This document shows positions 50,228-61,584 of a stretch of DNA of 64,000 nucleotides, piece by piece. The stretch is from Diphasiastrum complanatum (taxonomy: Eukaryota; Streptophyta; Lycopodiopsida; Lycopodiales; Lycopodiaceae), in the NCBI GenBank assembly GCA_029204225.1, contig CM055092.1, positions 65,572,923 through 65,636,922 on the forward strand, read 5' to 3'. The notes under the pieces were generated by a model, which worked only from the letters and a program-made list of their open reading frames with translations, did no database searches and was not told the origin of the DNA. A program made the position numbers and the translations under genes. Every line of letters starts with the position of its first letter. Position 1 is the stretch's first letter.

Positions 50228-51994
50228 ATGAAGATTTGAGCATTGATCTTGATATAACTCCAAGATTAGATCTATGCTTGATGAGAGCACTTTTGCTCAA
50301 AGGCTTGGTGAGTAGATCGGCAATACAAGAGGACGAGTTGACATGCTCCAAATAGATTTCTCCTCCAATAAGCTTTTCTCTCACAAAATGGTGTGCACTT
50401 CTGTGTGCTTGCTTCTTGCATGAAATATGGGATTATTGGCAAGAGCTTGGGCCGAGATGTTATCACACTTGATCATTGGTAGATCATCCTCCTTGGTGCA
50501 CTTTAGTTCCATTAATAACCTCTTGATCCAAAGCACTTCTTTGGTAGTTGTAGTGAGTGCTTTGTACTCGGCCTCACATGAAGAGAGATATATAGTATCT
50601 TGCTTTTTGGAAAGCCAAGATATTAGATTGCCTCCAAGAAAGATAGTGTATGCACTAATAGACTTTTGATCCATCTTGTCACTTGCAAAGTCCGAATCCG
50701 AGTAGCCAATAATGGATAGATCTTCACTTTTATAGAGTAGACCATAATCACAAGATGAAGATACAAATCTTAGAATCCTCATGGCCATCTTCCAATGATG
50801 GATCTTAGGTTCTTGCATAAATTGACTCAATTTGTGCACACAAAAACTAAGATCGGGCCTAGTAATGGTAAGCCAAATCAAGGAGCCTACAAGACTCCTA
50901 AAAAGTGTGATGTTCTCAAAGGATCTTTCATCACATTTATTAGGATCTTTTACAATTTGCTCCATTGGAGTATCTATGCTCTTAGAATTTTCCATATGGA
51001 ATTTTTTCAACATAGAGTGAGCATATCTAGATTGGCATATAAAGACATGATTTTCATAAAAATCAATTTCTAGGCCTAGGATGTAATGTATCTCTCCTAG
51101 ATCTTGCATTTTAAACTCACATCCAAGTGCTAGCTTGGTTTCATCAACTAGCTTGATACAACTTCCACAAAGAATAATGTCATCAACATAAATTAGAAGA
51201 ATGACAATATTGCTATCAACAAACTTTAGATACATGGAAGGATCATAGTCACTAAGAGTAAATCCTAGTGAGATAAGAAAAGAGTTAAGTCTTGAATACC
51301 ATGATCTTGGTGCTTGCTTGAGTCCATAAAGACTTTTGAAGAGCAAGCACACTTTGGACTCATCCTTGATGAATCCTTGAGGTTGTTCCATATAGATCTC
51401 CTCCTCAAGATAACCATTTAGAAAAGCATTGGATACATCTAATTGGAACACCTTCCACTTGAAAAAACAAGCAAGAGAAATAAGAATTCTTATTGTCACC
51501 ATCTTTGCAACGGGTGCAAAGGTCTCCTCATAATCAAGACCATGGATTTGAGCAAATCCTTTGGCACATAATCTTGCTTTATGCTTGTTGATGGTGCCAT
51601 CATGATTGAAGTTGATCCGAAATACCCACTTGCAACCAATCACATGCTTATTGGAACGAGGATCCACAAGCTCCCAAGTATTGTTGGTGATCAATGCATC
51701 ATACTCTTGCTTCATGGCATCATACCACTCCTTGGTATTGAGTGCCTCTTGTACATTCTTTGGCTCTTCATGAGAGACATAAAAAACATAATTAGTGAAA
51801 TCAAGATCCACTTGTTTGCCTTTGTCAGCATATGAGAGCCTCTTAGGCTTGGATCTATCTCTCATGGATCTTCTTGGTGAAAAAATCCGAGGAGAGTCTT
51901 CTTCAAATCTCGACCCCATCACATCATGATTGTCTTCAAAATCAATAATTGATGATGCATCCATAGATTTCTTGATCTCGGCCTCTTCAAATGA
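50228..51994 (-). pseudogene. Copia reverse transcriptase and RNase H, 5'-truncated
   Basis: From SPRRSMRDRSKPKRLSYADK through WYDAMKQEYDAL, YEETFAPVAKMVTIRIL, QLDVSNAFLNGYLEEEIY, SLYGLKQAPRSWY, the catalytic LIYVDDIIL and ITRPDLSFCVHKLSQFM, to the RNase H motifs YSDSDFASDK and SSCEAEYKAL. A 1-nt frameshift at about 50395 moves the end (VREKLIGGEIYLEHVNSSS, DLLTKPL) into another frame; stop near 50228, just before the polypurine tract. At 51994 the coding sequence is cut and fused to desaturase exon 10. Gag, protease and integrase are missing on this side. Confidence 0.93.
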
Positions 51995-52496
51995 TATGGT
52001 TGGGTAGCAATGCAGGTTGTATAGAAAAATATTCACTCTTTAATACAATCAAATGCTTGATGCAAGATCCATGTTTTGATTATAACAGTTGCTTGATGTC
52101 ATTCGCTTTCATTATTATGTTGTCTATTTAATTTTACTCATAATAAAACATGTTTTCTGAAACTACAACAAATATTATTATCTTATCAATTTCTTTTTTT
52201 TTACATATTAATGTTTGACTGCTTGTCTTGTTCAATCAATGACAACAGGTAAGTGATTTTGATTAGATATTTTCTTTTTACATTGTATTTGAAATGGATT
52301 CTTCATATTATCTTCATATGCATGGTAGTTGAAATTAAAATAGCTATGGTGGCTCCAATCATTTAATATCAACCTTCCTCTACTTTGAAAGCCACAAAAG
52401 TATCCTATAATTTTTTTGCCTAAGACCAAACATCTAGAAATAGAATCTCAAAGTTAGATTATCAATATATGTTGTCAATTGTGGCTATTAGTTGTA

Positions 52497-52766
52497 AGGA
52501 GTAAGCACTCCAAGATCCTGCTAAGAAGACACACACAAAGGAATGACTGTGGAGCCAAACCACCCAACCAGGCAGATGCTACGGACTCAATCTCCAATAG
52601 CATCACCCCTGTGCCAGGGACTAGGATGCAAGTGTAGAGAGAGTAACCTAGCAATAGAATCTCATCCAAGTTTCTCCTAGATGAAATAGCCCTTGCTTTA
52701 CCTCTACTTGTGCCCATGCAAGCATACAATGTTCCCATACGTGCAACTCATTACTATTGATACTCT
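52497..52766 (-). mobile_element. Truncated gypsy-type LTR, inverted equivalent of 16858-17127
   Basis: Reverse complement of the LTR remnant in copy B, retained in the exon 10-11 intron. Confidence 0.55.
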
Positions 52767-54322
52767 AGACAAAGAAAATCAAAATCATTGCCATAGATGC
52801 TAAATATTGTAGATATGTTAATCGGGAAGAAATATGCAACAAAGAACATAATATAGAGCCCTTCATGATAGAATGAATCAAAATCAAGCTCACATTTTGT
52901 CTTTAAGAAAGATTTAAAACTATATAGAATTTTAAATCCCTAGATAGTGTTGATGTAGTGTTTACATTCGACGGAAAGAACCAATTTTTGACTTAATGTG
53001 AATCAACATATTTACTTTAAGAATTTGAAAAATGGACAATTTCGTAGAGTTTGAATTTCAAGTCAAATCCAAGTTTATTCATACATGAAAACTCTACTTC
53101 AAGAGAGGCTTGACTGTGTGAGATACTTAAGATTTATATGTTGTGTTGAAAAGCTACAAAATGGTTCCACAAGGGGAAAAAAAAAATTCATACATTATTT
53201 TCAACTTCATTATAGAAAAAACTCATATCTCCTTTTATATTGTATTATTATTTAAAAAGTAGAAAAAATGCATAGTATCACAATGATTGACTATTCATTT
53301 AGTTTGTATAACTCTTTGTTCTCTGAAATGTATATTGATCACATGCCTCATTGGAAAGCAAATGTTTATACAATTTTCAATTTGAAAATTGCTTGCAATT
53401 TGTAAATAAAGTATGGAAAGAAACCACATTCTTTCTCAATGACTCATCATTTCTCTCATAACAATGCACAATATTATTGTTTTCTAGGTATGTGCCTCAA
53501 CACACTACAACACAGGTTCGACCTTGTGGTTGCATCTATCCGGAGGACTTATTTACCAAGTAAGTTTTGGATCTTTGATATCACTTGTGCCAGTTTTGTG
53601 TTATGCGATATTAAAAAGTTGGAGCATTAAAAGTATTTATGTTCTTTTATGAAAAAATGGTTTTGACCCATGAAAGGTACAAATTTGGAGAGTTGACTTG
53701 AATTTAACATACTCATCAAAACATAATGATAAAGGTGGCATGTGAGAAGTATGAATCACAGCATATGTTATTTTGACAAAGTGGACCTTGAGATTGGCAC
53801 TTGTCCAAAAGATAGATTGTTCACATTCTTTGACATGTGGCTTATAGCTTTCCATACAAGCTTGTATGTCTTTTTTGAAATATCTAGGGCCTACACTTGT
53901 CTTAGGCTTAAGGCCTGTTATGAAAAAGTTGGCATTTGCATATTCTATATATGCATACATTTATATACTAATACATAGAAGCATCTATACAAACTCACCT
54001 GTAAGCTTAGGATAAAGATTTGCATCATTTATATTTGACTTGCCTCATTGGTTGGAATCAAGTTGATGTTGAAGTAGTCTTTCTTCAACTATCTTTACAA
54101 AACTACAAATCTATGTACATCTTGATCTAGCTAGAAGATTATGTATTTATTAGCACTTTCAAAGAAGAATTTGATTAAAATAAGAGCTTAAAGAACTTAT
54201 GGGTCTATAATTACATAAAGGAGATGCTAGTTTTTTTTAGCATGTGAATGCATCTGATGTTTGCAAGTTTTAGCATGAAACTATACAAAAGTATGATAAT
54301 AAGTTTTGCATTTTTTATGCAG

Positions 54323-54433
54323 ATTGAACATCACCTATTTCCAGGAGTGTGTCACATGCACTACCCAAGTATTCAACCCATTGTGGAGGCCACTTGCAAA
54401 GAGTTCAATATTCCATACAAACGTCATGCTTCA
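54323..54433 (+). pseudogene. Copy D' exon 12: third histidine box, full length
   Basis: 111 nt, 37 codons, phase 0 at both ends, from IEHHLFPGVCHMHYPSIQ to YKRHAS. In copy B the 27 codons between EHHLFPG and the final Ala-Ser are deleted. Confidence 0.85.
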
Positions 54434-54706
54434 GTATGACATTGTGGTTTTAATGCTAACAACTATTCCTCAATCATTGAATTGTGTATAAGTGTATGAT
54501 TTTTCATGCTTCAATTGATTCGTTTACATGTACAACTTTAAATCGACTATTAAGTTCAACTATGTTTCTTGTGTCTTGCAATTTGAACAACTACCTATGA
54601 CCTTCAATTCAGTTCTCCCTTGTAGTTTTTTGCGGGAGCCAAAGGCCATTTTACACATTTGAAACATGTTGGATTGAAGGATATGTATCTGAGATTAGCT
54701 GGTTGA

Positions 54707-57298
54707 TAACATCCTTTAAGCATCAAAGATGAATTAGAAAATTAATGGTAAGAACATCCAATTGTCATATTCAAGTATTGAACTTATTGTATTTCAGCCA
54801 TATTGCCTCCAATTCTAGTTTTAGATAATCAAGTTTCTTACTATAGTTTGTGCTTTAGAGAAGATAATTTTCATCTTTTCTCAATCTCGAATTAAAACTT
54901 CCAAGTGTTAGAATACCTATACGTTTAGGTTTTACTTTTGATATGAAGCTCTCTTGTGGTTTAAAATAGTGCAACACAGTCATAATGGACAATATAAGGG
55001 ATAGCCAAATGTAAAGACACATAATATATTGCACACTACAAAAAGAGAAATGCATCCATCATAATGTAATCACATAAATTTTTTGTACTAACTGTGAATT
55101 TTTTGTAATTGCAGATTTGAAAACTTCAACCTCTTGGATATTCTAGAGTAAGAATGCTAGCTCTACACAAGTGATACAGTGAAAGAAATGATGCAATAAA
55201 TTGTTCTTTTTTAAATGCTGAAATATTGAGTTACAAGGGCTACTGGCTAATGATAGCTAAATAAATAGTATCACAAGGCACTTACTTGTATTGAGAAAGG
55301 CCTTCATAGTATTTGAACTTATGTAACATTAGTGTGCATTGAATGTGATCTATGATATCTTTCTGCACCTTGAGGATGGCAATCTAACTCTACTTGCACA
55401 CAAAGAAAGTCATATTCAAGAAAAAAACTTTAAGGACTAATCATGAAGATGTACATCAAACTTGTCTAGACCTTGATAACTTGATACAAGATCTAAATCA
55501 TTGCTTAAAATCATTCTTGAAATTCCTAATGGATTCATTTGATCCAAACCTATACACAATATATTATACCTAATCTTGATGTTTAATATCAATAAATTTT
55601 AACAACGTTAAGACTAGTTCAAAAAATGAAATCTAGTAGAAAGCCAAGTTCCATACCTCAAATGAAAATTTAGAAATGAATGTATGAATGATTCGAAAGA
55701 GTAGATTTCCTTATAAAGAAGAAGATGCTTCATGTGTTTCCAACTTGAACAATATGTCTTACAGTGATTCTTGATGACTAGCTTCACTAGACTTCACAAA
55801 ATGGCTACTCGATTAGTAGCGCCCTCCTAACTTGATTCAAGATGAATGGGGCTTTGATATCATGTGAAAAACTTGTCAAAGATTAACTTAAGGGTCTATG
55901 ACCAAAATGATTGCACTTAACATAAGCAACTTGGACTCCCAAACTTGACAATGTTAGGCAAGAGCAATATTTAGTCTAAGCAAGAGAGATCAAAATACAT
56001 AAACATCACATCAACGGAATATCAAACATGAAGAGTACGGGATATGAACTTCCAACACTTGTATTAGGCCATGGCATCCTCAAATCACCCCAATAAATAA
56101 GTCTCAATGGTTTCTACTATCTAACTATGCAGGCAAATAAGCAGATTGCCAATGTCTTCACTACTTACAAGCTTGCTTCCAAAAGGTCCAATATTCACTG
56201 CTCAATGTATGATAAGTATGCATAAAAGAGGCTCAAATATAGTGAAGAGTACTCACACTTAGAGGCTGAGTCTATCTTAGCCTTTCATTCATCTGACCTT
56301 TCTAATGTGAGCCCTTGATCAAGATGCAATCTTGACAAGTTTTAAGGGTAAATATTGTATCTATACTACAAACTAGTAATAGATAAGATGCATGTCTCTG
56401 TAGACTTCAAATACATGGATTTGAATGTATCTAGCATAGAAAATGAGACCTTGTACTCAAGTTACTATTGGCCTCCAAATAGACAAGTTGAGATTTAAAT
56501 GATTATTCACAAAAAGGTAAAAATTTTGGGTATATCATTTAGATTACCTAATTTAGTATAAAATCGTGTTTTTTTATGAGTCAATTTCCAAATTATTTGG
56601 AAACAATCATACAAAAAAATGTATTTTGCAAAAAGTCATGACCAAGATAATTTATGAGGTTTATAAAAAAACATCATAATAGAAAAATGAAATAACATAT
56701 GAAGCCTAAAAAACTCATTACCACCACAATCCATCACAACTAGATGAGGTTCAATATGAGGCATATCATGACAACTTCAATAGTGGCATGATGAGAGGAC
56801 ATACGAGGTATATTAGTGCAACTCTAGTAGAGGCAAGACAATGGGGCAATCTAATCATAATATACAAAAGAATGAGCACATTCAAATGTAATCTGTGAGC
56901 TTTAGAAGATTCTCCTTGAAGTTACGAATATAGAGAAATTTTTAATTGCTTGCCATTTTCATGATGTTCTATCCAAGAGGCATGCATACTCCAAATCCTC
57001 ATATTCCATCCAATAATTCTAATTATTTTCATATACTATCCATGAGATTCAAGTATTTTCGAGACACCAAAATTATGACCACTAAGATTGACATCCTAAA
57101 CATTTTCGGACTAAATATTAGTTAATGGCTAGGAAAATGCAATCTTCATCATCCAATTTTGTGAGTCAAGGTGATTGACATGGTTGGTCCCCCAATAAGA
57201 GACATGGTGGTGAAGATCTCCTTTCCTCTTCTTGAGGAAGGCATTCCACATATCAAACATATAAGACACAAAAAGACAGCTATGCTCATACTAGGGTC
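54707..57298. other. Inverted copy of 12425-15016; no gene
   Basis: Reverse complement of the flank of copy B. It includes the short LTR (about 55863-56057) and its degraded primer site. It ends at TTTCA (57294-57303 region), the reverse complement of the target duplication next to the copia LTR. Confidence 0.7.
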
Positions 57299-57303
57299 TT
57301 TCA

Positions 57304-58040
57304 TGTGAAGAATTGAAAAAGATTATCTATGTTAGATATAGGGGTCTTATGTTTTTTACATCAAGCATCTAGGTGTAGGATGTTGATAGGAATAAATTTG
57401 GCATAGATGGCAAATTATGCATTTCCACTTGTAATGCCACTATTGAGCCAAAATAGAGTAAGAGGCTAAACACTTGCTAATTAGAGTGTAGACAAGTGTA
57501 AAGTTTTTGTTTGATGAATTCCAAGAGGTCCAATAGGATATAGAGGTGGAACCTTGTGAGGTCCAATAGGAAATTGAGGTGTGCTTGAATATAGTCCAAT
57601 AGAATTAAGAGGTGCATAGATCAATGATCCAATAGGATCAAGAGGTGACAAAATGTGGTCCAATCATAGTTAAGCATAGTGGTAGCTCGTGGACCCACTA
57701 GTATCATTGTACTCCTCATTTTGAAGTCAATTGATTTGGTGATTTCATGGATTTTGTGAGTTATTGGATTTTTAGCTTTCTCTCTCTACCCGAGAGCTCT
57801 TGATGCATTTTCTCTCTCTACCCGAGGAGAGCAGCTTGTTTTTACTTAGATTAGTTTTTGAATACTTCCCACACGTGTGAGTGAGAGTTGGAAGTGATTG
57901 AATGCATGTAGTAGTGTGTTTTTGCCATAGGATTCAAGATTGATCTTGAATCTCAATCTAGTCTTGATCTTGGTGCATCTACACACCTTAGGAGATCACA
58001 AGTACATGTAGTGGACAGTCCACACGTGTGAAATTTAACA
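57304..58040 (+). mobile_element. 5' LTR of the rearranged copia element
   Basis: 737 bp, starts TGTGAAGAATTG and ends ATTTAACA. Almost identical to 49471-50207 but in the opposite orientation. Its outer flank TTTCA (57299-57303) is the complement of TGAAA at 49466-49470. CACACGTGTG palindromes lie at 57870-57879 and 58021-58030. Confidence 0.92.
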
Positions 58041-58052
58041 TGGTATCAGAGC
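58041..58052 (+). other. Copia primer-binding site
   Basis: TGGTATCAGAGC directly after the LTR, matching initiator Met-tRNA. Confidence 0.93.
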
Positions 58053-58796
58053 CTACCTAAGGTTACCATGCATTTTGATCCATCTAAGTGAAAAATTTTC
58101 ATCAATCTTGAGCTAGAAGTTGTCAAGGCCCATTTTCCTAGCTATCTTGTTCAATCTTGGATCAAAAGAGATCAAAAGGACATTGATTGGGTCTGACCTG
58201 GCACTGTACGGAATCAGGTGCTCATACACGTGTGAGGAACATCCAATTTTAGTTTGGAAGTTCTCTCTCATGTTTGATCCATTTATCTTGCTTGATAGCT
58301 TGTTTTGAAGCTATTTTTGTCTAGTTTCTGTTGCAATCAGTTTCATTCCATTTGGTTGAGCCAATCAAAAGTTATAAGCTTTTGAAGAGGGTTAGGTAGG
58401 GCACCTAGACCTGGGTGGACACATTTGGTTTGGTCAAGAGATTGCTTGGTTGATCCAAAATCACAGTTGTATGCTTGCCAATCTCATCTATATGTGATCT
58501 AGGCACTGTTTTGAGATCTTAGCCATTTTGTTTCATGCAATATAATTGTATTTGAGTCAAATTTGGTTTCTTAGTGTATTTCACACGTGCTAAGAGTGTT
58601 AGATCCTAACTTTGCCTATACTCCATCATTTGATGTGAAACAGATCTTGTTTTAGAGAGATTTGAGTAGCTAGTGAGAATCAATTCACAAGTTGTTGTAA
58701 GATCTTTCATAGGAGGAGATAGTACTCAATTATTGGATCCTATTGAAAGTGTGTAACAACATTTATTGTTCATCATTTGAGTTTTCTTCACTTCAA

Positions 58797-59405
58797 ATGT
58801 CTTCAATGGGTTCATCCTTGTTGGAACCAAGTGAAAGATTGACCACTTCAAATTATTCAATTTGGAAAATGAGGATGGAGTCCATCTTGATCCTTCAAGA
58901 CGTGACGGACATAGTTCTTGGCCTTGAAGAAGAACCACAAGTTCTTCAAGAGCAAAAATACAAAGAGAGAGCTAGGATGGCTCTCCACTACATTAAGATG
59001 AATGTCTCTAATGAGATATTGAGGGAGATAGGTACTTGTACAACAGCCAAAGAAGCTTGGGATTGTCTCAAGACTATCTATGAGGCTAAGAATACCTCTA
59101 GGCTTCTCACTCTTAGGAATCAAATCTTTCAAAGTAGCCAAAAGAGTGATGAGAGTTCATCTAGTTATGTTTTGAGAGTAAAAGATATTCATAGAGAGCT
59201 TGCTTGCATTGGTGATTCCATCAATCAAAATGAGCTAGTTCAAGTCATTCTCAATGGCTTGAGAAGTGAATTTGATAATCTTGTCCAATCCTATGCCATT
59301 AAGGAGGAGCTACCAAGTTTGGAGGCTCTCCAAAGTGTGCTAATTTCAGAAGAATCAAGACAAGAGTACAAGCTCTTGAGGATGGACAAGCTTTCTCTCA
59401 CTCAT
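58797..59405 (+). pseudogene. Copia gag capsid
   Basis: Starts MSSMGSSLLEPSERLTTSNY, then SIWKMRMESIL, KEAWDCLKTIYEAKNTSRLL and LVQVILNGLRSEFDNLV: a complete plant copia capsid pattern. The 58053-58796 leader is non-coding. Near 59405 the frame runs into sequence encoding the RT-side linker of another copia copy, so nucleocapsid, protease and integrase have been deleted. Confidence 0.88.
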
Positions 59406-61076
59406 GGAGGAGCCTCTTGAAAATGATATTTTGGAAGATCAAAATCAAGTGCCAAAGGAGCCGAGAAGATCCACAAGGAGCAAGGCCGAGCCTTCAAGGC
59501 TCACATACTTTGAGAAAGAGAAGCAAAGGGAAGACACATCTCCTTCTACCTCTTACTCTTTTCTAACCACAATGCTTGAAGAGCCATCATGTTATGAAGA
59601 TGCAAGTAGATCACAAGTTTGGAGAGATGCAATGCAAGTAGAGTTTGATGCTTTGATAGATAATCAAACTTGGAATCTTGTACACCTTCCATATGGAAAG
59701 AAGCCACTTCCATGCAAGTGGATCTATAGATTAAAGTACAATAAAGATGGATCTATAAGTAAATACAAAGCTAGATTGGTTGCTAAGAGACATAGATTAT
59801 GAAGAAACATTTGCTCCTATGGCAAAACTTGTAACTATTAGATTGATCATTTGTATTGCTACCTTATTCAAGTGGAATCTCTATCAAATGGATGTGACAA
59901 GCGCTTTCTTGAATGGCTACTTGGAGGAGGAAATATACATGTTGCAACCTAAGGGCTTCATCAAGGATGGTGAGGAGGACAAGGTTTGCCACTTAAGGAA
60001 GAGCCTATATGGCTTGAAGCAAGCACCTAGAGCTTGGTACTCTAGGTTGCATGATTTTCTCTACTCTCTTGGCTTTGTGATTATCTCTTATGAGCCTTCT
60101 TTGTACATCAAATGTAATGATGGAAAGATCATCATTTTAGTACTTTATGTGGATGATATCATATTGATAGGGAATGATGGTGAAGGCATAAGAAATGTTA
60201 AAGTTTCCTTGTCTACTGAATTCAAGATGGTAGATCTAGGACTTCTTAAGTTCATACTTGGAATAGAAGTTACTAGAGGTAGTGATTTTACTTTTATAAG
60301 TCAATCAAAGATGCTACTTCCATTCTTGGAAGGTTTGGCATGAAAGATTGTAATGGGATTGACACCCCTATGGAGCAAGCTTGTAAAGTTACTAATGATT
60401 GTGATGAAGCATCCTTTGAGGACGTCACACTCTTTAGGAAGCTAATAGGCTCCTTAATCTATTTGACAATCACAAGACCAGATTTGAGCTATAATGTAAG
60501 CAAGTTAAGTCAATATATGCAAGGTCCTTTGATGCATCATTGGAAAAGTGCCAAGAGAGTGCTTAGATATGTCTCTTTAGTAGATTTTTTGGCATTCTCT
60601 ATCAAGGATCTAACTTGTACTTGAGGGCATTTTCGGATTCAGATTTTGCAGGAGACAAGATGGATAGAATATCCATAAGTGCATTTGTCACTTTTCTTTG
60701 TGGAGGAGTGATATCTTGGCTTTCCAAAAAGCAAGATACAATTTCTCTTTCCTCTTGTGAAGCCGAGTACAAGGCATTGACTTCAACTACCAAAGAACTC
60801 CTATGGCTAAGAAGACTTTTGGTGGAGCTTCAAGTGCTAAAGGCCGAGGAGATCCCTTGCATCTATTGTGATAATCAAGCTTCTCAACAAATTTCTACTG
60901 ATCCGATCTTCCATGCTAGAACAAAGCATATAGAGATAGCTCATCACTTTGTGAGGGAGAAGGTGCAATCCAAGGAGGTTCAACTTCACAGCTTGTGGAT
61001 GTACTTGATCTATAAAGGGATCAACCAAATCAACAACAAGTTGATGTGGCATTGGCAATTTCTAGTTTTGTTGTAA
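59404..61076 (+). pseudogene. Copia reverse transcriptase and RNase H, fused to gag by deletion
   Basis: Linker MEEPLENDILEDQNQ, then ASRSQVWRDAMQVEFDAL, IDYEETFAPMAKLVTIRL, SLYGLKQAPRAWYSRL, catalytic VLYVDDIIL, ITRPDLSYNVSKLSQYM, and RNase H motifs FSDSDFAGDKMD and SSCEAEYKAL. Frameshifts at about 59790 (small deletion before DYEETF), about 60310 and about 60600 split it into four frames. Much closer to the fragment at 7214-8485 than to the RT at 50228-51994. Confidence 0.92.
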
Positions 61077-61495
61077 TTTTCACATGTGTCTTGAGTTTTG
61101 ATGAATGAAATGCATTTGTAAGTTAATGTACTTTACTCTCTGTAAACAGGCCATACTGGTATCGTCCTCCACACATGTGAGGCCGCCCATCCATGTTTTT
61201 GATCATTTGATCCATTGCTCTTGCTTAAATCATAGTGTAAAGCATCTAGATCAAGATCTAACACCTAGAACTTGATAGATCTTGGGATTAAGCAATCAAT
61301 AACTCTTAATGATTGATAGTGCAATTTGTCCTTTTTCTCTGAAAATTGACACTACACACACGTCTTCATAGTTGTAGACGGTCGAACAATTTCTGTTTAG
61401 TCTCTCTTCGCCCGCCTTCGAGCTCTCATGCTCCTCACCATAGGATAAACTGTTGTTGTTCTCCTGTCTGTTCTATGCTGATTTGTTTCTTGGAA
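61077..61495. other. Junction stretch between copia and copy D
   Basis: No gene. Possibly the 3' end of the copia family; no second LTR was recognised. Homology to the desaturase locus begins at about 61496, so exon 1 is missing. Confidence 0.5.
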
Positions 61496-61584
61496 TAATT
61501 ATGCATCATACTTCATATTTTATATATGCCCTTGGATGGTAGCTGAACATATGCACTAGACTAATCCATGGGCTCTGCTAACAG

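Larger units (their letters stand above)
51995..54706 (+). pseudogene. Copy D': 3' half of a desaturase gene
   Basis: Exons: 10 tail 51995-52015 (YGWVAMQ), 11 53488-53559 (LSGGLIYQ), 12 54323-54433 and 13 54626-54706 (FFAGAKGHFTHLKHVGLKD, stop). The third histidine box is formed across the exon 11/12 junction (Q then IEHHLFPG). The only copy with an uncut exon 12 (VCHMHYPSIQPIV). It starts in the middle of exon 10, where it abuts copia sequence, so it has no 5' part. It is the inverted equivalent of 15017-17612. Confidence 0.85.
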
